Origin: an uncultured Cohaesibacter sp.
GTDB lineage: Bacteria > Pseudomonadota > Alphaproteobacteria > Rhizobiales > Cohaesibacteraceae
Reading direction: 5' to 3'
Assembly (NCBI RefSeq): GCF_963666525.1
Contig: NZ_OY762905.1
Span: forward strand, 2,769,501 to 2,833,500
DNA: 64,000 nucleotides
Position 1 is the stretch's first letter; each line of letters starts with the position of its first letter. The notes under the pieces are model-generated. The model saw nothing but the letters and a program-made list of their open reading frames with translations. It was not told the DNA's origin and did not search any database. Both the position numbers and the translations under genes were made by a program. This document shows positions 46,317-55,743 of the stretch, piece after piece.

Positions 46317-46729
46317 GTGTGCATCCGCTAGCACATCCTTGAAAAACAGAGGTCATTGCCCGTGACTGCGAAGACGATGTGAGGGCTTCGCGTGTCCTGA
46401 TTGATCCAGTTCATCATGCCTAAATCCTGCCTGTCTTGCGCTCGGGGTTCTGATTTAAGTATTTGTACTCATTTGGAAATCTTTGAATTTATTTTCGATC
46501 CACTTGCCGATACGCTATCAGGACATGGCAGATATGCATTAACATTCAACGTTGCGAATCCAGCACCTTAAAGCAAAGTTTGGAAAGATTCCAATTTTGA
46601 TTGCACTGCACAAAAATGCTAATCTGGTATCAGCTCTGCGCTATAGGAATAGGTCGTGATCTGGACGTGCGTTCCACGCAGATGCTATACAAACGTCTAA
46701 AATCGATAATGAAGTGATGTAGAGAGTTC
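46317..46729. other. Intergenic region upstream of the maoC-pta gene
   Basis: About 410 AT-rich bases without a supported gene; it should hold the promoter of the Pta-AckA operon. I could not find a convincing FNR-type box here. Confidence 0.4.
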
Positions 46730-48142
46730 ATGACCGTCCTCACCTCTGCACTCCATAAACCGATCACCAAGCTCACCAGTCTGACCTATGATGAGCTGGC
46801 GATTGGCCAGTGTGCCAGCGTTTCCCGGATTCTGACGCAAACAGATATCAATCTGTTTGCAACGATGTCTGGCAATGTTGATCCCCTTCATTTTCGTGAA
46901 GGGGCCGGCAACGCTGTGTTCCATCAACCGGTTGGCTATGGCATGTGGGCTGGCGCGTTGTTCTCGGGATTGCTGGGCACGCGTCTTCCCGGCCCGGGAA
47001 CCATCTATCACAAGCAGAATCTGAAGTTTCTGGCACCGATCCCCCTTGGAGCCCATGTGACGGCCTCCGTGACGGTGGCTGCCAAGAAGGTCACTCCCAA
47101 GGGGCGCCATCTGGTCGAGCTGGATTGCACGCTTGTCGATCAGACGGGGAAGCTGCTGGTCGAAGGCTTTGCCACGGTCATTCCGCCCTTGCAACATCTG
47201 GATCAGGATGCTCAAAGCCTGCCTGATCTGCAATTCATTGCCCACGATCAGCTTGAAATACTGACGGCGAAATGCGCCGATCTCGATCCGTTGCCGACGG
47301 CCGTTATCTATCCATGCGATCGTACCTCGTTGGAAGGGGCATGCGATGGCGCACGCCTTGGCCTGATCAAGCCGGTTCTGGTTGGCCCGCAGGATCGGAT
47401 CATCGCGCTGGCGCGCGAAAACGGGCTTGATATTTCCGCTTTCCGCCTCATCGACGCACGGCACGAAAAGGACGCCGCGGCCAAGGGTGTGGCGTTGGCA
47501 AAAGCCGGAGATGTTGGCGCCGTCATGAAAGGTTCGCTGCACACCGACGAACTGATGGCGGCGGTTGTCCGACGTGATGGCGGCCTGCGCACCTATCGCC
47601 GTATCAGCCACGTTTTCGTGGTCAGCGTGCCGACCTATCCAAAGCCCTTGCTGATCACCGATGGTGTCGTCAATATCTTTCCGAACGCCGACGACAAGGC
47701 ACATATCATTCAGAATGCCATTGGCCTTGCCAATGTGCTCGGGGTTGAAACGCCGAAGGTGGGTATTCTGTCCGCCATCGAGACGGTGAACCCCAAAATC
47801 ATTTCCACCGTTGATGCGGCCATTCTGTGCAAGATGGCAGAACGCGGCCAGATCAAGGGTGCAATACTTGACGGACCTTTGGCTTTCGACAATGCAATTT
47901 CCAAGGAAGCTGCATTGACCAAAGGCATCAAATCCCAGGTGGCAGGCGATCCGGATATCCTTCTGGCTCCGGACCTTGCTTCCGCAAACATGCTGGTCAA
48001 GCAGCTCTCTTTCCTGTCCCATGCCGATGCCGCCGGTATCGTGCTGGGGGCTGCTGTTCCGGTAATCCTGACCAGTCGTGCCGACAGTCTGTCGGCTCGC
48101 CTTGCTTCCTGTGCCCTGGCTGTCTTGTTGTCCAACAACTAG
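46730..48142 (+). CDS. pta: Fused MaoC-like hydratase / phosphate acetyltransferase
   Basis: The 470-residue two-domain protein. The N-terminal part (about 1-155) is a MaoC/hot-dog domain with SGNVDPLHFREGAGN near 47. The C-terminal part (about 175-470) is a phosphotransacetylase/phosphotransbutyrylase-type domain with MKGSLHTDELMAAVVRR near 263 and DGPLAFDNAIS near 383. This fusion is usual in Rhizobiales. It converts acetyl-CoA and phosphate to acetyl-phosphate; the role of the MaoC domain, possibly for longer acyl-CoA, is unsettled. Acetate kinase follows 47 bases later. Confidence 0.9.
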   Translation: MTVLTSALHKPITKLTSLTYDELAIGQCASVSRILTQTDINLFATMSGNVDPLHFREGAGNAVFHQPVGYGMWAGALFSGLLGTRLPGPGTIYHKQNLKFLAPIPLGAHVTASVTVAAKKVTPKGRHLVELDCTLVDQTGKLLVEGFATVIPPLQHLDQDAQSLPDLQFIAHDQLEILTAKCADLDPLPTAVIYPCDRTSLEGACDGARLGLIKPVLVGPQDRIIALARENGLDISAFRLIDARHEKDAAAKGVALAKAGDVGAVMKGSLHTDELMAAVVRRDGGLRTYRRISHVFVVSVPTYPKPLLITDGVVNIFPNADDKAHIIQNAIGLANVLGVETPKVGILSAIETVNPKIISTVDAAILCKMAERGQIKGAILDGPLAFDNAISKEAALTKGIKSQVAGDPDILLAPDLASANMLVKQLSFLSHADAAGIVLGAAVPVILTSRADSLSARLASCALAVLLSNN

Positions 48143-48189
48143 ACGCGAACCGCCCTGGCATTGCAGTTTGAATAGAAAGAAAAGAAACG

Positions 48190-49392
48190 ATGACAGACAT
48201 TAAAAAAGGCGCTCTGCTGGTCCTGAACAGTGGGTCCTCAAGCGTGAAATTCACGGTTTTCCAGATCGGTGATGGCGAGCAGAAGATTGCGCTCTTCTTT
48301 GGTGGTCAGCTGGACGGCATCGGCTCTTCGGCAAAGCTGAAGGTCAAGACCGCCAAGAAGGAACTGCTGGCTGACGAATCCTGGGCGCATCTGGATCAGG
48401 GCACCGTTCCTGCCATCCTGCCGCATCTGCTCGAGTGGATCGAAAGCAAGCTGCCTGCCGACCTGCCGCTGATCGGTGCCGGTCACCGCGTCGTGCATGG
48501 TGGTGAAACCTTCGACAAGCCGATGCTCATCAATGACGAGATCATCGAGAAGCTCGCAAGCCTTGCTCCGCTGGCTCCTTTGCATCAGCCGCAGAACGTC
48601 GCCGCCATCAAGACTCTGGCTTCCAGTCGTTCCGACCTGCCTCAGGTTGCCTGCTTCGACACTGCCTTCCATCGCACCATTCCGGCCATCAACAGCACCT
48701 TCGCCATTCCGAAGAAATACACTGATGCCGGCGTGACCCGTTATGGCTTCCATGGCCTGTCCTATGAATATATCGCCTACAACCTGCGTCAGAACAAACC
48801 GGATCTTGCCAAGGGCAAGGTCGTGGTTGCTCACTTGGGCAGCGGCGCCAGCCTTGCTGCTTTGAGCGATGGCGTCAGCATCGACACCTCCATGGGCTTC
48901 TCCGCCCTTGACGGCATTCCGATGGGCACCCGTCCGGGCAGCATGGATCCGGGCGTGCTGATCTATCTGATGCGCGAACACAACATGGACGTCAACGATC
49001 TGGAAAAACTGCTCTACTACAAGTGCGGCATTCTGGGCATTTCCGACATCTCCAACGACATGCGCGACATCGAAGAGAATCAGGAGCCGGGCGCCGTTCT
49101 GGCTCTGGACATCTTCTGCCAGCGCACCGCCAAGCAGATTGCCTCTCTGGCAGTTTCCCTCGGCGGGATTGACGCTCTGGTCTTCACCGCAGGTATCGGT
49201 GAAAATGGTCCGATCATCCGCGACAAGGTTTGCGCCGATCTCGCATTCATGGGCATCAAGCTCGATGCTGCCAAGAATGACACCCGTGGTGTTGAACTGA
49301 TTTCCGCCGAGGATTCCGTTCCGGTTCTGGTTATCCCGACGGATGAAGAATTCATGATCGCCCAGCATGCGGTCAACATTCTGTCTGCATAA
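48190..49392 (+). CDS. ackA: Acetate kinase
   Basis: The 400-residue ASKHA kinase has the acetokinase signatures VLNSGSSSVKFTVF near residue 12 and CFDTAFHRTIPA near 160, then TRYGFHGLSYEYIA near 182, HLGSGASLAAL near 218 and FTAGIGENGPIIR near 335. It makes ATP and acetate from acetyl-phosphate, or works in reverse for acetate uptake. It forms an operon with the fused Pta and is followed by a terminator. Propionate is also accepted by some members. Confidence 0.95.
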   Translation: MTDIKKGALLVLNSGSSSVKFTVFQIGDGEQKIALFFGGQLDGIGSSAKLKVKTAKKELLADESWAHLDQGTVPAILPHLLEWIESKLPADLPLIGAGHRVVHGGETFDKPMLINDEIIEKLASLAPLAPLHQPQNVAAIKTLASSRSDLPQVACFDTAFHRTIPAINSTFAIPKKYTDAGVTRYGFHGLSYEYIAYNLRQNKPDLAKGKVVVAHLGSGASLAALSDGVSIDTSMGFSALDGIPMGTRPGSMDPGVLIYLMREHNMDVNDLEKLLYYKCGILGISDISNDMRDIEENQEPGAVLALDIFCQRTAKQIASLAVSLGGIDALVFTAGIGENGPIIRDKVCADLAFMGIKLDAAKNDTRGVELISAEDSVPVLVIPTDEEFMIAQHAVNILSA

Positions 49393-49416
49393 GACAGAGG
49401 CAGTCAACTGACAGGG

Positions 49417-49452
49417 AAACCGGCCCCGGGCAACTGGAGCCGGTTTTCTTTT
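49417..49452 (+). terminator. Terminator of the pta-ackA operon
   Basis: An 8-bp stem (AAACCGGC at 49417-49424, GCCGGTTT at 49439-49446) is followed by TCTTTT. Confidence 0.8.
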
Positions 49453-49606
49453 GCTGCCATGATGACGGGATGAGGCCCTTTCGTCGCGTCGACTGATAAA
49501 TGGTTGCGTGCAACAGGATGGATAGGCTAAGCACGGGGCTGACCATCCGGATGGCTCTGGCGCGTCCAGGAGACTGCGCCCGTCCGACAGAAGAAAGAAC
49601 CAGACC

Positions 49607-50617
49607 TTGAAACGCGTTTTCATTACGGGCACCGCCGGCTTCATCGGCTTTCACCTCGCAAAACAGCTCCTTGCCGAAGGTTTTACGGTCCATGGCTATG
49701 ATGCCATGTCCGACTATTATGATGTGAGACTGAAAGAACGCCGCCACGCCATGCTGCTGCAGAATGAGCGCTTTCAGGCAACCATTGGCATGCTGGAAGA
49801 TGCCGAACTGCTCAACCGGGTGATGACCGAGTTTCAGCCTGACGTTATCGTACATCTCGCCGGGCAGGCGGGTGTCCGCTACAGCATGGAAAACCCGCGC
49901 TCCTATCTGGAATCCAACATCGTTGGCAGTTTCAATATTCTGGAAGCGGCCAATGCGCTCAAGGTTGAACACCTGCTGATGGCCTCCACCTCGTCTGTCT
50001 ATGGCGCCAATGAAATCCAGCCTTTCAGCGAAACCGACAAGGTCGACCTGCAGGTCTCCTTCTATGCCGCCACCAAGAAATCCTGCGAGAGCATGGCCCA
50101 TTCATACGCTCATCTGTGGGGCCTGCCGGTGACCATGTTTCGCTTCTTCACTGTCTATGGCCCGTGGGGCCGGCCCGATATGGCGCTGTTCAAATTCACC
50201 GACGCCATTCTGGATGGCAGGCCGATCGATATCTACAACAATGGCGAGATGTATCGCGATTTCACCTATGTAGAGGATCTCGTCAACGCCATCCGCCTGT
50301 TGATTGATGCGGTGCCCGAGCGTCCGGAAGACGGCAAGGTGGCCGAGGGCGACAGCCTGTCACCGGTTGCGCCCTATCGGGTGGTCAATATCGGCAACTC
50401 CAACAAGGTGCGTCTGCTCGATTTTGTCGATGCAATCGAAGCCGAACTGGGCATCAAGGCAACGCGCAACTATCTGCCGATGCAGAAGGGTGATGTCTAT
50501 GAGACATGGGCCAATTGCGATCTGCTCAAGTCGCTGACCGGTTATGCCCCACAGACGGATATCCGGCAGGGGGTTGGCAAGTTCATCGGCTGGTTCCGCG
50601 ACTATTACGGCAAATAG
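49607..50617 (+). CDS. NAD-dependent nucleotide-sugar epimerase (UDP-glucuronate 4-epimerase-like)
   Basis: The 336-residue extended SDR has the NAD motif TGTAGFIGFHLAKQL near residue 8, the catalytic Ser region STSSVYGAN near 127 and the Tyr-x3-Lys pair in FYAATKKSCE near 150. The sequence FFTVYGPWGRPDMALFKFT near 180 is characteristic of the UDP-glucuronate 4-epimerase group, which makes UDP-galacturonate for surface polysaccharide. A UDP-glucose dehydrogenase-like gene at 44199 could supply the substrate. The start appears to be TTG at 49607, since the Rossmann motif begins right after it and no ATG is available; the ribosome site is poor. Confidence 0.85.
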   Translation: MKRVFITGTAGFIGFHLAKQLLAEGFTVHGYDAMSDYYDVRLKERRHAMLLQNERFQATIGMLEDAELLNRVMTEFQPDVIVHLAGQAGVRYSMENPRSYLESNIVGSFNILEAANALKVEHLLMASTSSVYGANEIQPFSETDKVDLQVSFYAATKKSCESMAHSYAHLWGLPVTMFRFFTVYGPWGRPDMALFKFTDAILDGRPIDIYNNGEMYRDFTYVEDLVNAIRLLIDAVPERPEDGKVAEGDSLSPVAPYRVVNIGNSNKVRLLDFVDAIEAELGIKATRNYLPMQKGDVYETWANCDLLKSLTGYAPQTDIRQGVGKFIGWFRDYYGK

Positions 50618-50996
50618 CCCAAGCTCGTATCCTTCGCGCAAGCCCGGAACCACCCCGGCGGGAAAGAAGTTCTATCCTTCCGCTGCCTGTTGAAGCCTCA
50701 CAGCAGGCAGGCGCCTGGTGCATGGCCAACATGCAGAACGGCCTCACGGTAAAGTGTATGGTTGGTCGATCATCCGCGTTGGAAAGGAAAATATTTATTT
50801 TTCAGATGGTTATTGAGCGGGAGCGTGTTTGCGTCGCGCCTCGGTGATCGGTGTGACACGCCATCGTCAAGGGACTGGTGCAAAGAGATAACTTGTTTCC
50901 CCCCCTGCACGGCACCTATCTTCAGGGGGCAATTCAAAAAATTGACATCATTCAAGATGACAATTTCGCTACCTGACCAGCAAGACAAAGGGGTTT
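50618..50996. other. Intergenic region upstream of malonyl-CoA decarboxylase
   Basis: No gene supported. Close to the right end, TTGA-CATCAT-TCAA at 50942-50955 resembles an FNR/FixK box, 42 bases before the start codon. Confidence 0.4.
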
Positions 50997-52337
50997 ATGA
51001 CCATGGCAGCAAAGAGTTTTCTGAGCGATATGCTTCAGCGCATTGCGAACGCAGGACCCTTCCTGTCAACCAAGACAGCGCTGTCGGCTGATCAGCTGAT
51101 CCCGCTGTGCAAGGAGCTTGTTGGCGACAAGGGCGAAGCCTCCGGCCTGAAGAATGCCTTGAAGATTCTCGATATCTACGAAGCAGCCACGCCGGAAGAG
51201 CGCCATGCCTTTTTCGTGAAAGTGTCCGAGGAATTCGGCGTCGACCATGAGGTGCTTTCCAAGGCGGTTGCCGCCTGGGAGCCGGGCGATCAGGCTTCGG
51301 CTCGCAATCTGTATTTTGCTGCCGAACCGAAGAGCCAGGAGCTGATCCGTCGCCTCAACCGGGTGCCCGGCGCGACGGCCCGCATTGTAAACATGCGAGC
51401 CGACCTTCTGGCGCATGTCAAGGACGAGCCCGAACTGAAGGGGCTTGATCATGACTTCCAGCATCTTTTCTCTTCCTGGTTCAACCGCGGTTTTCTCGAA
51501 ATCGAACGGATCGACTGGTCTACGTCGGCTGAAATTCTCGAAAAGATCATCGCCTATGAAGCCGTGCACCGCATCCACGGCTGGGATGACCTGCGCCAGC
51601 GCGTGGCCGATCCGGACCGGCGCCTGTTTGCCTTTTTCCATCCGGCCATGCCGAGCGATCCTCTGATCTTCGTTGAAGTGGCCCTGACACGCGCCATTCC
51701 GAAGTCCATCGCGTCCATTCTGGAGCAGGAGCGCGAGCGCGTCGATCCGCGCAATGCGTCGGCTGCGATCTTCTATTCGATCTCCAACTGTCAGTTCGGC
51801 CTGCGGGGCATTTCCTTTGGTAACTTTCTCATCAAGCAGGTTGTTGCCGAATTGCAGAAGGAATTCCCGTCGCTGCACACCTTCGTGACCCTGTCGCCGG
51901 TGCCGGGCTTCCGTCGCTGGATCAAGAGTGCCATCGAAAGCGAGGATCCGCTCCTCAAGCCGGAAGAACGGGCAGCCCTTGCCGCCCTTGGTGAGGACGA
52001 GGTTCCATCCGACGAATTTGTGGCTCCGCTCGCCGCCCGCTACCTGCTCAACGCGCGTAGCAAGAAGGGCACGGCCTTCGATCCGGTCGCCAACTTCCAT
52101 CTGGGCAATGGTGCCATCCTGCACAAGGTTCACGCCAGTGCCGATCTGTCCGAACGTGGCAGGCGCATCAGTTGGGGGGTCATGGTGAACTATCTCTACG
52201 ATGAGAACAAGATCGAGGAGCACCATCAGGCCTACGCAACGGACGGAACCGTTGCCGCCTCGTCGGAAGTGAAGTCTCTGGCCAATGCGAAGATCAAGAT
52301 CGCGGCGAAGACCCCGACCAAGGCAGAAACCGCGTAA
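50997..52337 (+). CDS. Malonyl-CoA decarboxylase
   Basis: The 446-residue protein fits the MCD family. It has an N-terminal helical domain (about 1-165) and a GNAT-like catalytic domain with HPAMPSDPLIFVEVALT near 218, FYSISNCQFGLRGISFGNF near 258 and FHLGNGAILHKVHASAD near 367, which contain the Ser and His thought to be catalytic. It releases acetyl-CoA and CO2 from malonyl-CoA. In rhizobia it belongs to malonate catabolism (mat operon) or simply balances malonyl-CoA. No malonyl-CoA synthetase or malonate transporter is adjacent. The ATG at 50997 follows AAGGGG; another ATG is two codons later. Confidence 0.93.
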   Translation: MTMAAKSFLSDMLQRIANAGPFLSTKTALSADQLIPLCKELVGDKGEASGLKNALKILDIYEAATPEERHAFFVKVSEEFGVDHEVLSKAVAAWEPGDQASARNLYFAAEPKSQELIRRLNRVPGATARIVNMRADLLAHVKDEPELKGLDHDFQHLFSSWFNRGFLEIERIDWSTSAEILEKIIAYEAVHRIHGWDDLRQRVADPDRRLFAFFHPAMPSDPLIFVEVALTRAIPKSIASILEQERERVDPRNASAAIFYSISNCQFGLRGISFGNFLIKQVVAELQKEFPSLHTFVTLSPVPGFRRWIKSAIESEDPLLKPEERAALAALGEDEVPSDEFVAPLAARYLLNARSKKGTAFDPVANFHLGNGAILHKVHASADLSERGRRISWGVMVNYLYDENKIEEHHQAYATDGTVAASSEVKSLANAKIKIAAKTPTKAETA

Positions 52338-52369
52338 CGTCTGCGCGGGGAAATGCATGGAATAGTGTA

Positions 52370-52394
52370 AGCGGGCAGAGTTGCCCGCTTTTTT
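52370..52394 (+). terminator. Terminator after malonyl-CoA decarboxylase
   Basis: A perfect 8-bp stem (AGCGGGCA at 52370-52377, TGCCCGCT at 52382-52389) is followed by a run of T residues. Confidence 0.9.
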
Positions 52395-52708
52395 ATTGGC
52401 GCCTGATCAGTTTAGGGTTGAAGAGTAAAGAAGTTTCTCCAGCAACTAAAGGTTTAATTCATCTTTTGGATTAGTTGTTTGTTGGAATTGAGTAAATTGT
52501 CAGTAATTATCCTGACAAGTTCTTTGTCCTATTAACGAACCATCCACCATGTTCCCGTAGCCTTATCGTAACGGCTCCATATTCACGCCTGCGAACACTG
52601 TTTTTTCCGAAAAATTGGAGGAAGGGGCCTCTTGGGTTCACAAGGTGATCGCTGAGCGGAGCTTTGTCGGGTTTGCACTGTTGCGGTGGCAACGGAAAGG
52701 GACATCTC
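52395..52708. other. Intergenic region upstream of the second chemoreceptor
   Basis: AT-rich on the left, no gene seen. AAAGGGA just before 52709 is the ribosome binding site of the chemoreceptor. Confidence 0.4.
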
Positions 52709-54385
52709 ATGCGCTTTACCATTGCGAAACGCCTCTATCTTTTGGTGGGCATATTTTTTATCGGTCTGTCATGCCTGAGCTTTACCATGGACAGGAGTTT
52801 CAGAAGCGAATTGTCCGATCAGAAGGCAGAGGAACTCAAGAGCCTTGTTGATGCCGCCGTCAATGTGGCGCAATCGAAATATGATGCCTTCAAGTCGGGA
52901 GAGATGTCAGAGGATGAGGCCAAGGTAGCTGCGGCCAGGGCCATCCAGTTCATGCGCTATCGGGGGAGCGAGTATTTCTGGATCAATGACATGAACAGTG
53001 TCATCGTGATGCATGCCGCCAAGCCTGAGCTAGTCGGCAAGAACCTTTCCGACCTCAAGGATGCCAACGGCGTCAATATCTTCCCCGCCTTCGTCAAGGC
53101 CGTCAAGGCCGAAGGCTCCGGCTTTGTGGGCTACATGTGGCCTAAGGCCGGCTCCGATGCCGCTGTCGACAAGCTCTCCTATGTCAAGGCTTTTGCCCCT
53201 TGGGGCTGGGTGGTTGGCACCGGGGTCTATATCGATGACCTGCAGGCCATTCTCTGGACCAACACGAGGATGATGCTGGTCATCGGCAGCTTCGTTCTGA
53301 TCATCAGCCTCATTGCTGCCTGGCTCACGATCCGTTCGATCATTCATCCGGTAAACGCTCTTAAGGAAACCATGCTGCGGCTGGCTTCCGATCATCCGGT
53401 GGATGTGATCCCGGCCGAAGGGCGCACCGATGAACTGGGCGAGATGGCAGGATCCGTGAAGATCTTCCGTGACATGCGCGAAGAGCGCAAGGTGCTTGCA
53501 GCTCAGCAGGAGAAGGATCAGGCCGCCCGAGCAGAGCGGCAGGTCCAGATCGATCGCCTGATCGAGGCCTTCCGCAGTGAGGCAACGGGCGAGTTGAGTG
53601 TGGTATCCGAGCAGATGCAGCGTCTGCAAGCCACCGCAGGCAAGCTTTCCAGCCTCTCCAACAGCACGGCCGAGCGCTCCGACAAGGCTCAGGGTGCTGC
53701 CTCGCTTGCGTCCTCCAACGTCCAGACGGTTGCTGCGGCCAGTGAGGAGTTTTCCGCTTCCATCGGCGAGATCGCCCGTCAGGTTGATCAGGCAACGAGT
53801 GCCGTCAACACGGCGATGATCACCACTGGTGCCGCCAATGATCGCGTTGGCTCACTGGCCGCTGCTGCCCAGCAGATCGGTGATGTGGTCAGCCTCATTC
53901 AGGATATCGCCGAGCAGACCAACCTTCTGGCGCTCAATGCGACCATTGAGGCTGCGCGCGCAGGGGAAATGGGCAAGGGCTTTGCAGTGGTTGCTGCCGA
54001 AGTCAAGGAACTGGCCAACCAGACCTCCAAGGCGACGGAGCAGATTTCCGCCCAGATCAATGCCATCCAGAACGAAACTCAGGAAGCGGTTCTTTCCATC
54101 GAGGAAATCGGTACGACCATCGAGCAGGTGAACGGCTTTACGGCCTCCATTTCCGAAGCGGTGCAGCAGCAGAATCTGGCAACCAATGAAATCGCCAATT
54201 CCATTCAGGAAGCCGCAAGGGGCACCACGGTCCTCAGTCAGGATATCGGCGTCGTTTCCGATGCGGTCGGTCAGACCCACAAGGCGGTTGACGAGGTCAA
54301 CGCGGTGTCGGTCGATGTCAACCGGTGCGCGTCAGGCCTTGCGAATACTGTCGACCAGTTCCTGATCAAGGTGTCGAACGCCTGA
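52709..54385 (+). CDS. Methyl-accepting chemotaxis protein with single Cache domain
   Basis: The 558-residue chemoreceptor. Helix 1 spans about 9-26, a single-Cache-type periplasmic domain about 30-185 (with [18 protein letters not shown] near 85 and [16 protein letters not shown] near 160), and helix 2 about 187-210. HAMP and a cytoplasmic signalling coil follow, with the tip [20 protein letters not shown] near 402. Single-Cache receptors commonly bind short organic acids such as acetate, propionate or pyruvate, so it may report fermentation acids. The ATG at 52709 has AAAGGGA; a GTG at 52664 is less likely. Confidence 0.92.
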   Translation: MRFTIAKRLYLLVGIFFIGLSCLSFTMDRSFRSELSDQKAEELKSLVDAAVNVAQSKYDAFKSGEMSEDEAKVAAARAIQFMRYRGSEYFWINDMNSVIVMHAAKPELVGKNLSDLKDANGVNIFPAFVKAVKAEGSGFVGYMWPKAGSDAAVDKLSYVKAFAPWGWVVGTGVYIDDLQAILWTNTRMMLVIGSFVLIISLIAAWLTIRSIIHPVNALKETMLRLASDHPVDVIPAEGRTDELGEMAGSVKIFRDMREERKVLAAQQEKDQAARAERQVQIDRLIEAFRSEATGELSVVSEQMQRLQATAGKLSSLSNSTAERSDKAQGAASLASSNVQTVAAASEEFSASIGEIARQVDQATSAVNTAMITTGAANDRVGSLAAAAQQIGDVVSLIQDIAEQTNLLALNATIEAARAGEMGKGFAVVAAEVKELANQTSKATEQISAQINAIQNETQEAVLSIEEIGTTIEQVNGFTASISEAVQQQNLATNEIANSIQEAARGTTVLSQDIGVVSDAVGQTHKAVDEVNAVSVDVNRCASGLANTVDQFLIKVSNA

Positions 54386-54427
54386 TGGGTTGGCCGCAAA
54401 TCGGCTGGCACGGATAAAGTCATTATG

Positions 54428-54452
54428 AAAGGGCGGGTTTCCCGCCCTTTTT
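54428..54452 (+). terminator. Terminator after the second chemoreceptor
   Basis: A 10-bp stem (AAAGGGCGGG at 54428-54437, CCCGCCCTTT at 54441-54450) with a 3-base loop is followed by TTCTT. Confidence 0.9.
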
Positions 54453-54540
54453 CTTGCGTGCCCATCAGTCTGCCGCTATAGAAAGGGCCCGGCCCGATCT
54501 TCGCGCCGATGGTGCAGACAGAGGATGCTCAAGGATAGTC

Positions 54541-55743
54541 ATGGCTCAGAGGCGCGGTGGAAATTCGTCCAGACAGGGAAACCCCAAAGCTGGGGCAAAA
54601 GCGGGCTCCGGTGGCCGCAGCAAACCGTCCGGTGCGTCGCGCAGCAGGGATGACCGCCCGTATGACTCTAATGCCAGTGGGCGCAAGCCAGCCTTCAAGC
54701 CCGGTCGCATCGTCAAGCACAATCAGGGAAAGGATGCGGCAAGGGAAGCACAGCAGGCTGCCAAGCCGCAGGAAGAGGCCCATGAGCCTTTCGTCCTGCC
54801 ACCTCGGCCTGAGGGGCCCGTTCCCCGTCGCGCGCCCTTTGCGCTGATGGTGACCGATCCGTGGGACGACTATGCTCTCATCGATATGGGGCACGGTCAG
54901 AAGCTGGAGCGCTACGGCGCCTATACCATCGTCCGTCCTGAATCCCAGGCCATGGGCAGTCCGCGCCTTGCCAAGTCGGTGTGGGATGCGGCTGATGCCT
55001 TTTTTTCCGGCGATCTGGAGGAAGAGGGACCGGGGCGTTGGCGCTATCCCGAACCGCTGGGTGAGACATGGGAAACCCATTGGGATGATATCCGTTTCTA
55101 TGGCCGTTTCACCGCCTTCCGCCATGTCGGCTTCTTCCCTGAACAGGCAGCCCATTGGGCGTGGATGGACCGGCAGATCCGCTCGGCCTATCTCGGTCGT
55201 GCGCCGCGCGTGCTCAATCTGTTCGGCTATTCCGGTGTCGCCTCACTGGTTGCCGCCCGCGCCGGCGCCGAGGTGACCCATGTCGATGCCTCCAAGAAGG
55301 CCGTCGGCTATGGCAAGGAAAACCAGATGCTGGCCGGTCTCGACGACAAGCCGATCCGCTGGATCGTCGATGACGCCATGAAATTCGTCCAACGCGAAAT
55401 CCGTCGCGGCAACGTCTATGACGGCATCCTGCTCGATCCCCCCAAGTTTGGCCGCGGCCCCAAGGGTGAGGTCTGGCAATTGTTCGAGATGCTGCCCGAA
55501 ATGCTGGATGCCTGCCGTCAGATCCTCTCGAAAGAGGCGCTGTTCTTCACGCTTACCTGCTACGCGATGCGTGCCTCCTATGCCGCCTTCGATGAATTGA
55601 TGATCGAGGTGATGACTGGTGCGGGCGGTATCGTGGAATCGGGCGAATTGATGCTGTCGGAGGAAAAGGGCGAGCGCAAGCTCAACACCTCCCTCTACAC
55701 CCGCTGGCGACCACTTACCAAACAGGAGGAGGCGGAGCAATAA
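54541..55743 (+). CDS. Class I SAM-dependent rRNA methyltransferase (RlmI-like)
   Basis: The 400-residue protein. The first 85 or so residues are low-complexity and basic (Arg, Lys, Gly, Ser), probably a disordered RNA-binding tail in place of the PUA domain of RlmI. The methyltransferase core follows: VLNLFGYSGVASLVAARAGA near 222 for SAM, VDASKKAVGYGKEN near 245, and LLDPPKFGRGPKGEVW near 298, the Asp-Pro-Pro-Lys motif of m5C methyltransferases of this group. The likely target is a cytosine in 23S rRNA. Its stop overlaps the start of the TrmH-family gene (TAATG), so the two are coupled. The ATG at 54541 has AAGGAT. Confidence 0.85.
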   Translation: MAQRRGGNSSRQGNPKAGAKAGSGGRSKPSGASRSRDDRPYDSNASGRKPAFKPGRIVKHNQGKDAAREAQQAAKPQEEAHEPFVLPPRPEGPVPRRAPFALMVTDPWDDYALIDMGHGQKLERYGAYTIVRPESQAMGSPRLAKSVWDAADAFFSGDLEEEGPGRWRYPEPLGETWETHWDDIRFYGRFTAFRHVGFFPEQAAHWAWMDRQIRSAYLGRAPRVLNLFGYSGVASLVAARAGAEVTHVDASKKAVGYGKENQMLAGLDDKPIRWIVDDAMKFVQREIRRGNVYDGILLDPPKFGRGPKGEVWQLFEMLPEMLDACRQILSKEALFFTLTCYAMRASYAAFDELMIEVMTGAGGIVESGELMLSEEKGERKLNTSLYTRWRPLTKQEEAEQ

